A DNA stretch of 6,883 bases from an uncultured Christensenella sp. GTDB lineage: Bacteria; Bacillota; Clostridia; Christensenellales; UBA1750. The notes beneath the pieces were generated by a model. The model was not told the DNA's origin. It ran no database searches and worked only from the letters and a program-made list of their open reading frames with translations. Every line of letters begins with the position of its first letter. The first letter of the stretch is position 1. Location of the stretch: contig CAJJNQ010000071.1 of NCBI GenBank assembly GCA_905193155.1, positions 1 through 6,883 on the forward strand, read 5' to 3'. Below are positions 1 through 5,917 of this stretch, in pieces. The translations under genes were made by a program, and so were the position numbers.

Positions 1-17
1 GGCGGCCTCCGGCCGCC
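1..17. repeat. GC-rich perfect inverted repeat at left edge
   Basis: Seven-base arms GGCGGCC (1-7) and GGCCGCC (11-17) flank a 3-base loop. The repeat lies 65 bp downstream of the minus-strand PHP gene. It could be the stem of that gene's transcription terminator, but any T-tract on the minus strand would lie outside the window. It could equally be an intergenic palindrome like those at 979-1111. The structure is directly visible; its function is inferred. Confidence 0.4.
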
Positions 18-82
18 CCCCGCGCTCCCCCCGCCTACCCACGCACTGCTGCTTTGATCAGAGTTTTGTCTTTCCTGCGCCG

Positions 83-871
83 TTACAGATGCAGGAAGCG
101 GTCCTCGCCGATGCCCAGGCGGTTGGCCAGCCGGCGGGAGAGATCGACGTTGCCCAGCTCGTCCAGTGCGTGCGCATCGCTGCCCAGGGTGAAGGTCACG
201 CCGCAGTCGCGGGCGATGGAGAACATCCTCTCGTGGCCGCGCATCAGATCCGGGTTGTTCCATTCGCGCGCAAAGCAGGAGCCGTTGAGCTCGATGGCGG
301 CGCGGTGTTCGCGGGCGGCGGAGAAGCAATGGGCGAAGGCGTCGTCGGAGATGCAGTCGGTGATGGCCTTGACGTTCTCCGGCGTGCGGCCGACGGGCGA
401 GAAGGGGTGGGCGATCGCCGTGGCGAAATTGCGGGAGACGAGGTCGAGGAAGCTCTCGACGAGGTAATCCGCCACCTGCCGGTCGGTCACGCGGTCGCGG
501 GGCAGCACCAGCCCCACCATGTGGATGTGGGAGTGCGGCACCAGCACATAGTCCAGCTCGTCGCGGTGCGCGCGCGTTAAGGCGATTTTGCCGCCGGCGA
601 ACTCGGTCTCCGCGCCGATCAGCAGGCGCACGCCGTGCAGGTCGGACGGGATCTGCCGGCGAATGGCCAGGATGTGGTCAAAGTCCTGCGGGGCGTACCA
701 GTCGCTGGCGCCGGGGATTTCGCGGTCCCAGACGTGGTTGGAAATGCCGACGGTGGGGATGTGGTGCTCCGCGGCGTAGCGCACGATGTTTTCCACGGTT
801 TGCAGCGGGTCGCGCGAGCATTCCGAAAGGTTCGTGTGGATGTGCAGGTCGTGAAGCGGAAACTGCATCAT
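83..871 (-). CDS. PHP-domain metal-dependent phosphoesterase (histidinol-phosphatase-like)
   Basis: A 262-residue PHP-superfamily hydrolase, the fold shared by HisK-type histidinol phosphatases and related phosphoesterases. It is expected to hydrolyse a phosphate ester in the cytoplasm with a bound metal cluster. The family metal ligands appear in order: H10 and H12 in DLHIHTNLSECS, H46 in SNH, E88 in GAETEF, H113/H115 in PHSHIH, H155 in AHPF, and D232/H234 in GSDAH. The set is complete, so the enzyme should be active. Length is normal for a stand-alone PHP protein. The first of two adjacent ATGs (871, 868) is chosen because AAAAGGAGG ends 9 bases upstream. No his genes are nearby, so true histidinol-phosphatase activity is not supported; another phosphorylated metabolite is as likely. 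The hairpin-rich gap upstream suggests separate transcription from the regulator gene. Confidence 0.88.
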   Translation of the reverse strand: MMQFPLHDLHIHTNLSECSRDPLQTVENIVRYAAEHHIPTVGISNHVWDREIPGASDWYAPQDFDHILAIRRQIPSDLHGVRLLIGAETEFAGGKIALTRAHRDELDYVLVPHSHIHMVGLVLPRDRVTDRQVADYLVESFLDLVSRNFATAIAHPFSPVGRTPENVKAITDCISDDAFAHCFSAAREHRAAIELNGSCFAREWNNPDLMRGHERMFSIARDCGVTFTLGSDAHALDELGNVDLSRRLANRLGIGEDRFLHL

Positions 872-880
872 GAGTCAAAA

Positions 881-889
881 CCTCCTTTT
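881..889 (-). promoter_or_regulatory. Ribosome binding site of the PHP gene
   Basis: On the minus strand this reads AAAAGGAGG, a near-perfect Shine-Dalgarno sequence 9 bases before the ATG at 871 and 12 before the ATG at 868. It favours the upstream start and fits a Bacillota genome. Confidence 0.75.
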
Positions 890-978
890 GATCTTCGGCA
901 GGGAAGCAAATCGTTTCAGATAAACAGAAAAATGAAATTCGTTTTCTATGAAACTGCGATAGAATACTGGGGGGTACG

Positions 979-1025
979 GGCCTTCGCACCGTAACATCCC
1001 TTTGGGACGTTACGGTGTTTCGGCC
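979..1025. repeat. Intergenic hairpin 1
   Basis: Arms CACCGTAAC (987-995) and GTTACGGTG (1009-1017) pair perfectly. After one mismatch (996/1008), TCCC (997-1000) pairs with GGGA (1004-1007) around a TTT loop. Short outer GGCC arms (979-982 and 1022-1025) can extend the structure past an internal loop. Neither strand has a T-tract directly after the stem, so it is not a canonical intrinsic terminator. It is the first of three consecutive palindromes and may be a dispersed extragenic palindrome. Confidence 0.6.
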
Positions 1026-1037
1026 GGCTTATTTTCC

Positions 1038-1062
1038 AGAAAGAGCACACCGTGCTCTTTCT
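1038..1062. repeat. Intergenic hairpin 2
   Basis: Eleven-base perfect arms AGAAAGAGCAC (1038-1048) and GTGCTCTTTCT (1052-1062) flank a 3-base loop. The flanks are TTTTCC on the left and TCCAAAA on the right. It lies about 76 bp downstream of the minus-strand AraC-family gene. It could slow or end that transcript, but the T-run expected after the stem is poor on both strands. Confidence 0.6.
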
Positions 1063-1076
1063 TCCAAAACACTCGG

Positions 1077-1111
1077 CCTTCAGTCGAGCCAAAGGCTCGA
1101 CCTACGGAAGG
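1077..1111. repeat. Intergenic hairpin 3
   Basis: Inner arms GTCGAGCC (1083-1090) and GGCTCGAC (1094-1101) flank an AAA loop. Outer arms CCTTC (1077-1081) and GAAGG (1107-1111) add a second short stem. The design of GC-rich arms around a three-base A or T loop resembles hairpin 1. The element begins 27 bases after the stop codon of the AraC-family gene. No T-tract follows on the minus strand. Confidence 0.6.
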
Positions 1112-1137
1112 AGCCCCCCGCCCCGCGTACCCCGCCC

Positions 1138-1941
1138 TTACACGTCCCGATTGCGCCATTTTCCGGGCGGAACGCCGTAGGTTTCGCGGAAGGAGCGGAT
1201 GAAGTGGTTCACATCCGCAAAGCCCGCGCGCACCGCTGCCTCCGCCACGGGCAGGTCGGTGGTCTCCATCAGCTCTTTGGCGTAGGCAAGGCGCAGCAGC
1301 CGCAGGTATTGCTTCGGGCTGTACCCCACCTGCTCCTTGAAGCTGTGGGTCAGGTGGCAGGGGCTGATGAAGAAGCGCTCCGCCAGGCCGGTCACGGTCA
1401 GCTCCTGCGTGAAGTGCTCTTCGATGTATTGCTGCACCTGATCCACCCGCGCCGCCGACGGGTTGCGCGATGCGGCGAAGTTCCCCGGGCACGCGCGGTA
1501 GCACAGCACCAGCATTTCCCCCAGCAGCGCCTCCGCCATCTGCCGCGCGCCGGGGAGATGAGCGGCGTATTCGCGGCAGAGCCGGTCGAAGATGGCGTCC
1601 GCTTCCGGCTTGGCACCGCGCAGCGCCACGCAGTGGCAAAAGCCCGCCGGGCGGTTGCGGAACACGCCGATCAGCGCCGAGTGCGGAAAGGCGCGCGTCA
1701 GCTCCGGCAGGCTCAGCGTCGCAAAATAGCGCTCGTACGGCTCGGAAAGCGCGCGCACACTGTGCTCCTCCAGCGGGGAGATCAGCACCAGGCACCCCGG
1801 CCCCGCGGTGTAATCCACCCCCGCGATGGAAAACCGCGCCCTGCCGCGCTTGACGTAGACCATCTCGCAGGTCATGTGGCAGTGGCGATGCTCCGGAGCC
1901 TGGGCGATGCTGTGCTGCAAATCGGTCAGCAGGGTTTTCAT
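1138..1941 (-). CDS. AraC-family transcriptional regulator with N-terminal cupin
   Basis: A 267-residue DNA-binding regulator. Residues about 15-80 form a cupin-like sensing domain, beginning with a histidine-rich strand (H18, H20, H22, then CEMVYVKRGRARFSIAG). Residues about 165-262 form the AraC/XylS double helix-turn-helix: a first helix pair around LTVTGLAERFFISPCHLTHS and a second around VAEAAVRAGFADVNHFIRSF, closing with the typical GVPPGKWR. Length and layout match cupin-type AraC activators, which usually sense sugars or small organic molecules. Its ATG lies one base after the TGA of the dehydrogenase gene, so the two are very likely cotranscribed and translationally coupled. Natural targets are its own operon and the divergent flavoenzyme/SDR pair across 2963-3213. 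The ligand is unknown. Confidence 0.92.
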   Translation of the reverse strand: MKTLLTDLQHSIAQAPEHRHCHMTCEMVYVKRGRARFSIAGVDYTAGPGCLVLISPLEEHSVRALSEPYERYFATLSLPELTRAFPHSALIGVFRNRPAGFCHCVALRGAKPEADAIFDRLCREYAAHLPGARQMAEALLGEMLVLCYRACPGNFAASRNPSAARVDQVQQYIEEHFTQELTVTGLAERFFISPCHLTHSFKEQVGYSPKQYLRLLRLAYAKELMETTDLPVAEAAVRAGFADVNHFIRSFRETYGVPPGKWRNRDV

Positions 1942-1942
1942 G

Positions 1943-2962
1943 TCAGGCCATCGTCTCCAGCATTTTTTCGGTCACTTCGTAGCGGACGGGGAGATGATCC
2001 TCCGTGCGCTCAAATTCCTCCACCATGTACAGCGCCATGCGCGCCCACTCGTTGTTCTGGCTGCCCGCGATGTGCGGGGTCAGGAACACGTTGGGCAGGG
2101 TGTAAAACTCGCTGCCCTCTTCGGGCGGCTCCGGCCAGGTCACGTCGAGCAGCGCGGTGCGGTCGGGGCACTCCTTCAGCGCGGCGATCAGCTCGGATTC
2201 CACCACCTGCGCCCCGCGGCCGGTGTTGATGAAGGCGGCGTTGGGCAGCATCGAATGCAGGAGCTTTCCGTCGATCATGCCGACGGTGGCGGGGAGGTTG
2301 GCCACGTGGTTGGAGATGATCTGGCAGGTGGAGAAGATCTCCTCCAAAGAGGCGCGCTTTGCGCTGAGGGAGGAAAGCACTTCATCCGATACATACGGAT
2401 CGTAGGCCAGCACCTCGTATTGGTAGGCTTTGAGCCGCGCCATCACCTCGCGGCCGATCACGCCCGCGCCCAGGATGCCCACGCGGATGTTGTAGTTGCA
2501 GGGCAGCGACATGGTGTAGGCAAAGGCCGCCTTGCGGTCCCTCTCGCGGTAGCGGCGCAGGGACTGAAAATACCCCTTGCCCGCCAGCACGATCTGCGCG
2601 ACCGTGAATTCCACCACCGGCACGCCGTTGGCCGCCCAGGCGGAAAAGACCCGGACGCCGCGCTTTAAGAACGGGCGGGCGAAATACTGCACCGTGCCCG
2701 CGGCGTAATAGACCGCCTCCAGGCTGGGGAAGTGCGCTTCGATCTGTTTTTCCGTCAGCGCGGGCATCCCCCAGGAGGAAAAGATCACCTGCGTGCGGGC
2801 GAAGAGCCCGGCAAGGGCGGGGTCGTCCAGATCCTTGGAGGAATAGATCTGATCGGAAAAATCGGCGCGGGCGCGGATGCGCGCGCGCAGCTCCTCCGGG
2901 TAGAGCACCGGGAAGCGCCAGGAGTTGTCGTTGAAAAAGATCGCCTGTTTTTTTTCGGCCAT
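1943..2962 (-). CDS. D-isomer-specific 2-hydroxyacid dehydrogenase (NAD-dependent)
   Basis: A 339-residue cytoplasmic dehydrogenase expected to interconvert a 2-hydroxyacid and a 2-ketoacid. The Rossmann motif GAGVIG is at 165-170. D188 in AYDPY, at the end of the second strand, predicts NAD rather than NADP. The catalytic triad is present: R249 in NTGRGAQ, E278 in DVTWPEPP and H297 in TPHIAGS. DVTWPEP has Trp where many relatives have Ala or Phe, which marks a subfamily whose substrate I cannot name. The open frame reaches 3142, but the ATG at 2962 is chosen because AAGGGGG sits 8 bases upstream and the protein proper begins there; the preceding 60 residues are unlike the family. It is the first gene of an operon with the AraC-family regulator and faces the flavoenzyme operon. 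Confidence 0.92.
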   Translation of the reverse strand: MAEKKQAIFFNDNSWRFPVLYPEELRARIRARADFSDQIYSSKDLDDPALAGLFARTQVIFSSWGMPALTEKQIEAHFPSLEAVYYAAGTVQYFARPFLKRGVRVFSAWAANGVPVVEFTVAQIVLAGKGYFQSLRRYRERDRKAAFAYTMSLPCNYNIRVGILGAGVIGREVMARLKAYQYEVLAYDPYVSDEVLSSLSAKRASLEEIFSTCQIISNHVANLPATVGMIDGKLLHSMLPNAAFINTGRGAQVVESELIAALKECPDRTALLDVTWPEPPEEGSEFYTLPNVFLTPHIAGSQNNEWARMALYMVEEFERTEDHLPVRYEVTEKMLETMA

Positions 2963-2970
2963 GAAAAATA

Positions 2971-2977
2971 CCCCCTT
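2971..2977 (-). promoter_or_regulatory. Ribosome binding site deciding the dehydrogenase start
   Basis: The minus strand reads AAGGGGG, 8 bases before the ATG at 2962. This supports the short start over the longer open frame that begins at 3142. Confidence 0.7.
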
Positions 2978-3013
2978 ATGATTGAATAAGCGAGAGAGAT
3001 TCCGGATGATCCG

Positions 3014-3022
3014 ATTGTAGCA
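3014..3022 (-). promoter_or_regulatory. Candidate extended -10 promoter of the dehydrogenase/AraC operon
   Basis: The minus strand reads TGCTACAAT, an extended -10 element (TGn plus TACAAT, five of six to TATAAT), 51 bases upstream of the dehydrogenase ATG. The expected -35 position is poor (GACCCC), which fits an extended -10 promoter or one that needs an activator such as the neighbouring AraC-family protein. The same nine bases recur at 3168-3176. Confidence 0.4.
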
Positions 3023-3154
3023 GAAGCCGCTGCCAAGGGGTCGGCGCGTTCGGTCGGAAAATATGCGGAATCTGCGCAAGGAAAAAGGGGATGCGGAAAG
3101 GAGAGCAGATTTTGCATATTTTTGCCGCGCTTTGGACGACAACGAAAAGCGGAT

Positions 3155-3173
3155 TTATTGTACTCTTATTGTA
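3155..3173. repeat. Direct repeat TTATTGTA with 11-bp period in the divergent control region
   Basis: TTATTGTA occurs at 3155-3162 and again at 3166-3173, one helical turn apart, 41 bases upstream of the flavoenzyme ATG. The second copy overlaps the small palindrome TTGT-AGC-ACAA (3169-3179). AraC-family proteins bind direct repeats, so this is a plausible operator for the neighbouring regulator. The stretch may also contain the plus-strand -10 region (for example TATTGT at 3167-3172), but no convincing -35 is visible. Confidence 0.35.
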
Positions 3174-3195
3174 GCACAACGGGCGAAAAACGGAC

Positions 3196-3203
3196 AGGGA
3201 GGA
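3196..3203 (+). promoter_or_regulatory. Ribosome binding site of the flavin oxidoreductase
   Basis: AGGGAGGA lies about 10-11 bases before the ATG at 3214. It is a good Shine-Dalgarno site and supports that start. Confidence 0.65.
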
Positions 3204-3213
3204 AACGGGGAAA

Positions 3214-4515
3214 ATGTTTCATTATCAGACGCCGGAAGAGCTGAAAAACGCGGCGGAGGCGGTCGGGGCGCCGCTGCCGCTGACCGACGATCTTTCGATT
3301 CTTCAAGAAAAACTGACCTTCGGAAAACACGAAATGCACAACCGCATCGTGATCCAGCCGATGGAGGGCTGCGACGGCACGGCGGACGGCGCGCCGGGGG
3401 AGCTGACGATCCGCCGATACGACAAATTTGCGCGCAGCGGCGCGGGGCTGATCTGGGCGGAGGCCTGCGCCGTGCTGCCGGAGGGGCGCGCCAACCCGCA
3501 CCAGCTCTGGCTGACGGAGGACAACTTGGACGAATATAAGAAGCTCACCGCGCGCATCCGCGACCTGGCGGTGAAGGAGCACGGCTATGCGCCGCTGCTC
3601 ATTTTGCAGGCGACGCACTCCGGACGCTATTCCAAGCCCCACGGCAAGCCCGAACCGCTGACCGCCTATGCGCTGCTGAGCTGGGAGACGGCGGGGAAAA
3701 GCCGCATCCTGACCGACGAGGAGATCGAGCGGGCGGAGGACGCGGTGGCCCGCACCGCGCGCCTTGCGCAGGAAGCGGGCTTTGACGGCGTGGACGTCAA
3801 GTGCTGCCACCGGTATCTGGGCAGCGAGCTGCTCTCCGCCTTCACGCGCAAGGGGCGCTACGGCGGGGACTTTGACAACCGCACGCGCTACGTCCGCCAG
3901 GCGGCGCTCAAGGCGCGGCAGAACACGGGCGCGGAGTTTATCGTGACCTCGCGGCTCAACATCTACGACGGGTTTCCGCATCCTTACGGCTTCGGCGTGA
4001 AGGAGGGCAACACGCTGGAATTCGACAGCGCGGAGCCCATCCGGCTGGTCAAGGCGCTGGAAAAGGAGGCGGGGATGGAGCTGATCGACATCACGATGGG
4101 CAACCCGTACGTCAACCCCCATGTCAACCGCCCGGCGGACAAGCAGCCCTATGAGATACTGGCAGATCCGCTCATAGACGTTGAGCGGATGGTCGACGGC
4201 ATCGGGGAGGTCAAGGCGGCGTGCCCGGAGATGGCGGTCATCGGCTCGGCGCTGAGCTACGCGCGGCAGTTCTGCGGCAACCTCGCCGCCGGAGCGATCG
4301 AAGCGGGCAAATACGACGCGGCGGGCTTCGGGCGGATGGCGTTTGCCTACCCGGAGTTTGCGGGAGAGCTGCTGGCGGGCAGAGCGCTCGACGCGAAGAA
4401 GTGCTGCATCGGCTGCGGCAAGTGCTCCCGGCTGATGCGGCTGGGCAGCACGGCGGGCTGCGTGGTGCGCGATCCCTACTACACCGACCTTTACAGGAGG
4501 CTGACGGCAAAATGA
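3214..4515 (+). CDS. Old Yellow Enzyme-family FMN oxidoreductase with C-terminal Fe-S cysteine cluster
   Basis: A 433-residue flavoprotein of the NADH:flavin oxidoreductase / 2,4-dienoyl-CoA reductase family, which reduces activated C=C bonds. It is a TIM barrel: RIVIQPMEG (44-52) opens the FMN site, LLILQATHSGRY (128-139) matches the conserved barrel strand, H199 within GVDVKCCHRYLGSELLSAF holds the family's active-site position, followed by RYGGDFDNRTRY (215-226) and R247 in VTSRLN. Near the end, C398, C401, C404 and C416 form CX2CX2CX11C, like the [4Fe-4S] site of 2,4-dienoyl-CoA reductase but one residue shorter between the second and third Cys. The protein then ends, lacking the FAD/NADPH domains of full-length dienoyl-CoA reductases (about 670 residues). 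It probably takes electrons from a separate partner. It is coupled to the SDR gene by a 4-bp overlap. Substrate unknown. Confidence 0.88.
   Translation: MFHYQTPEELKNAAEAVGAPLPLTDDLSILQEKLTFGKHEMHNRIVIQPMEGCDGTADGAPGELTIRRYDKFARSGAGLIWAEACAVLPEGRANPHQLWLTEDNLDEYKKLTARIRDLAVKEHGYAPLLILQATHSGRYSKPHGKPEPLTAYALLSWETAGKSRILTDEEIERAEDAVARTARLAQEAGFDGVDVKCCHRYLGSELLSAFTRKGRYGGDFDNRTRYVRQAALKARQNTGAEFIVTSRLNIYDGFPHPYGFGVKEGNTLEFDSAEPIRLVKALEKEAGMELIDITMGNPYVNPHVNRPADKQPYEILADPLIDVERMVDGIGEVKAACPEMAVIGSALSYARQFCGNLAAGAIEAGKYDAAGFGRMAFAYPEFAGELLAGRALDAKKCCIGCGKCSRLMRLGSTAGCVVRDPYYTDLYRRLTAK
4495..4500 (+). promoter_or_regulatory. Ribosome binding site of the SDR gene inside the flavoenzyme gene
   Basis: AGGAGG lies 11 bases before the ATG at 4512 and 17 before the ATG at 4518. 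It favours the 4512 start, which overlaps the upstream stop codon as ATGA. The long in-frame extension back to 4221 has no such support. Confidence 0.65.
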
Positions 4516-5333
4516 AGATGCTGAGCGGAAAGGGACGCTGCGCGCTGGTGACGGGCGCGCGGCGCGGCATCGGGCTGGGCATCGCCAAGGCGCTGCTGGC
4601 GGAGGGCTACCGCGTGATGCTCTGCGGCGTGACGGCGGGGGCGGATGCGGTATCGGGCATCCGGGACGCACTGGATGCGCTGGGCGACTGGACTTATGTG
4701 CCCTGCGACGTATCGGACGCGGCGCAGCGGGAGGAACTGCTGGAAGCGGCGAAGGAACGCTTCGGCCGGCTCGATCTGCTGGTGAACAACGCGGGCGTTG
4801 CGCCGAAGGTGCGGCTGGATGTGCTGGAGACGACGGTGGAGAGCTATGAACGGCTGATGAAGACCAACACGGAGAGCTGCTTTTTCATGTGCCAGGCGTT
4901 TGCGGGCTGGATGATTGCCGAAAAGCGGAAGGCGGAGAGCGAAAACGAAAGCGAAAGCGGGGAAGGGGGCGCCCCGGGAGGTGTGGGGTACAGGCCGAGG
5001 ATCGTGAACATTTCCTCGATTTCGGCGTACACATCGTCGGTCTCCCGCGGGGAATACTGCGTCTCCAAGGCGGGCATTGCGATGGTGACGCAGCTCTTTG
5101 CGGATCGGCTTTCCGAATACGGCATACCGGTGTTTGAAATACGGCCGGGGATCATCGCGACCGACATGACGGCGGGGGTACACGAAAAATACCGCCGCCT
5201 GATCGAGGAGGAGGGCATTCTGCCGACGCGGCGGTTCGGGGAGCCGGGGGACGTTGCGGATCAGGTGCTGGCGGCGGCGTCCGGGCTGCTGGATTACGGA
5301 GCGGGGACGGTGCTGAATGCGAATACAGGGTGA
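4512..5333 (+). CDS. Short-chain dehydrogenase/reductase, C-terminus probably cut off
   Basis: A 273-residue SDR that interconverts an alcohol and a ketone with NAD(P). The cofactor motif TGARRGIG is at 14-21, NNAG at 92-95, and the catalytic tetrad is N119, S169, Y182 and K186 (YCVSK). D66 of CDVSD contacts adenine in the family. Two features are odd. First, residues 137-160 form a long charged, glycine-rich loop partly encoded by tandem hexamers (4935-4958). Second, the protein ends at VLNANTG, where relatives usually continue with about six more residues after the [D/N]GG-like turn; the stop comes at the proposed chimeric junction. The start at 4512 is chosen for the ATGA overlap with the flavoenzyme and the AGGAGG site. 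The pair probably acts in one pathway, reducing a C=C bond and a carbonyl of related compounds. Confidence 0.87.
   Translation: MKMLSGKGRCALVTGARRGIGLGIAKALLAEGYRVMLCGVTAGADAVSGIRDALDALGDWTYVPCDVSDAAQREELLEAAKERFGRLDLLVNNAGVAPKVRLDVLETTVESYERLMKTNTESCFFMCQAFAGWMIAEKRKAESENESESGEGGAPGGVGYRPRIVNISSISAYTSSVSRGEYCVSKAGIAMVTQLFADRLSEYGIPVFEIRPGIIATDMTAGVHEKYRRLIEEEGILPTRRFGEPGDVADQVLAAASGLLDYGAGTVLNANTG
4935..4958 (+). repeat. Four tandem hexamers inside the SDR gene
   Basis: GAGAGC, GAAAAC, GAAAGC and GAAAGC follow each other in frame and encode Glu-Ser, Glu-Asn, Glu-Ser, Glu-Ser. They sit in a surface loop between the helix carrying N119 and the strand leading to S169, where most SDRs have a short linker. 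Slippage-driven expansion is the likely origin. The reading frame and catalytic residues are intact. Confidence 0.6.
5318..5333. other. Putative chimeric junction between Bacillota and Bacteroidota DNA
   Basis: The SDR frame reads AAT GCG AAT ACA GGG TGA (Asn-Ala-Asn-Thr-Gly-stop). The MgtC frame through the same bases reads GAA TAC AGG GTG AAG GAT (Glu-Tyr-Arg-Val-Lys-Asp), which matches the conserved approach to AGFRTH in Bacteroidota MgtC proteins. Just upstream of 5319 the MgtC frame no longer looks like the family (TGC, Cys, where Arg is usual). Just downstream of 5330 the SDR frame stops. Both homologies therefore meet in the shared 12 bp GCGAATACAGGG (5319-5330). Gene style changes here too: strong Shine-Dalgarno sites to the left, TAnnTTTGC promoters to the right. 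No insertion sequence, att site or tRNA is visible. Confidence 0.6.
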
Positions 5334-5917
5334 AGGATGCGGGATTCCGCACCCATTTTTTGGTGGCGCTGGGCAGCGCGTTGATGATGATCGTCTCGCA
5401 ATACGGCTTCGAAGGCTTTCTGGCGACCCACGACGGGCTGCGGCTCGACCCCAGCCGCATCGCGGCGCAGGTGGTCAGCGGCATCGGATTCATCGGCGCC
5501 GGCACGATCATCATCCACCGTCAGCTGGTGCGCGGGCTGACCACCGCGGCGAGCCTTTGGGCTACGGCGGGCATCGGGCTCGCGGCCGGAGGGCACATGT
5601 ATGTCGTCGCCGGGGCGGCCACCGTGCTGACGCTCTTCGGACTCGAAGTGCTGACGCTTTTCTTCGGCGGGCTGGGACGCCGCCGCACGATGATCGTCTT
5701 CTCGGCGCAGAAGAAAGAGTTCATCGACGCGATGTTCGCCCGTCTCGAAAGCAAGGACTATTCGGTCATCTCCTATGAAGTCGAGACCCAGCGCACCTCC
5801 GATGGGGTAGTACACCGTGCCACGATCGTCATCCGCGCCAAGGGACAGGCCAGCGAGGAGGGCTACATCGACCTGCTGCGCGAAAATCCCGACATCACCG
5901 TCGAACGGGTCGTCTGA
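5330..5917 (+). CDS. MgtC/SapB-family inner-membrane protein, 5' end missing
   Basis: The readable frame from GTG at 5330 gives 195 residues, but family resemblance begins at about 5321 (Glu-Tyr-Arg), so the GTG is probably internal. Characteristic blocks are AGFRTHFLVALGSALMM (residues 4-20) and DPSRIAAQVVSGIGFIGAGT (40-59). Hydrophobic segments lie at about 10-27, 44-62, 70-88 and 91-112. A soluble ACT-like C-terminal domain (about 118-195) follows. Full-length relatives start with another membrane helix and a Gly-x-Glu-Arg stretch; that part, roughly 30-40 residues, is absent. MgtC-like proteins are tied to magnesium and phosphate homeostasis and ATP synthase modulation; the exact role of Bacteroidota members is unclear. 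The GTGA overlap with the SDR stop imitates translational coupling but is best explained by the junction. As it stands the product is unlikely to be functional. Confidence 0.8.
   Translation: MKDAGFRTHFLVALGSALMMIVSQYGFEGFLATHDGLRLDPSRIAAQVVSGIGFIGAGTIIIHRQLVRGLTTAASLWATAGIGLAAGGHMYVVAGAATVLTLFGLEVLTLFFGGLGRRRTMIVFSAQKKEFIDAMFARLESKDYSVISYEVETQRTSDGVVHRATIVIRAKGQASEEGYIDLLRENPDITVERVV

Noticed and set aside
987..1111. The hairpin cluster as a CRISPR array
   Set aside because: The three palindromes differ in sequence, and there are no regular spacers and no cas genes.
1015..2229. A 404-codon plus-strand open frame across the AraC and dehydrogenase genes
   Set aside because: It runs through two well-supported minus-strand genes and the hairpin gap, with low-complexity translation and no ribosome binding site.
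2963..3142. A 60-residue N-terminal extension of the hydroxyacid dehydrogenase
   Set aside because: The extension has no family resemblance, and AAGGGGG lies 8 bases before the ATG at 2962.
4221..4511. An upstream in-frame extension of the SDR, suggesting a fusion
   Set aside because: It overlaps the flavoenzyme in another frame, has no SDR-like content, and ATG 4512 has an AGGAGG site and the ATGA overlap.
3166..4671. A 501-codon open frame on the minus strand opposite the flavoenzyme gene
   Set aside because: It is antisense to a gene with clear family motifs. Its translation is Arg/Ala/Pro-rich with no domain, as expected from GC-rich third positions.
5330..5333. GTGA overlap of the SDR stop and MgtC start as evidence of an operon
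   Set aside because: MgtC homology begins before the GTG and the family N-terminus is missing, so the GTG is internal and the overlap is a by-product of the junction.
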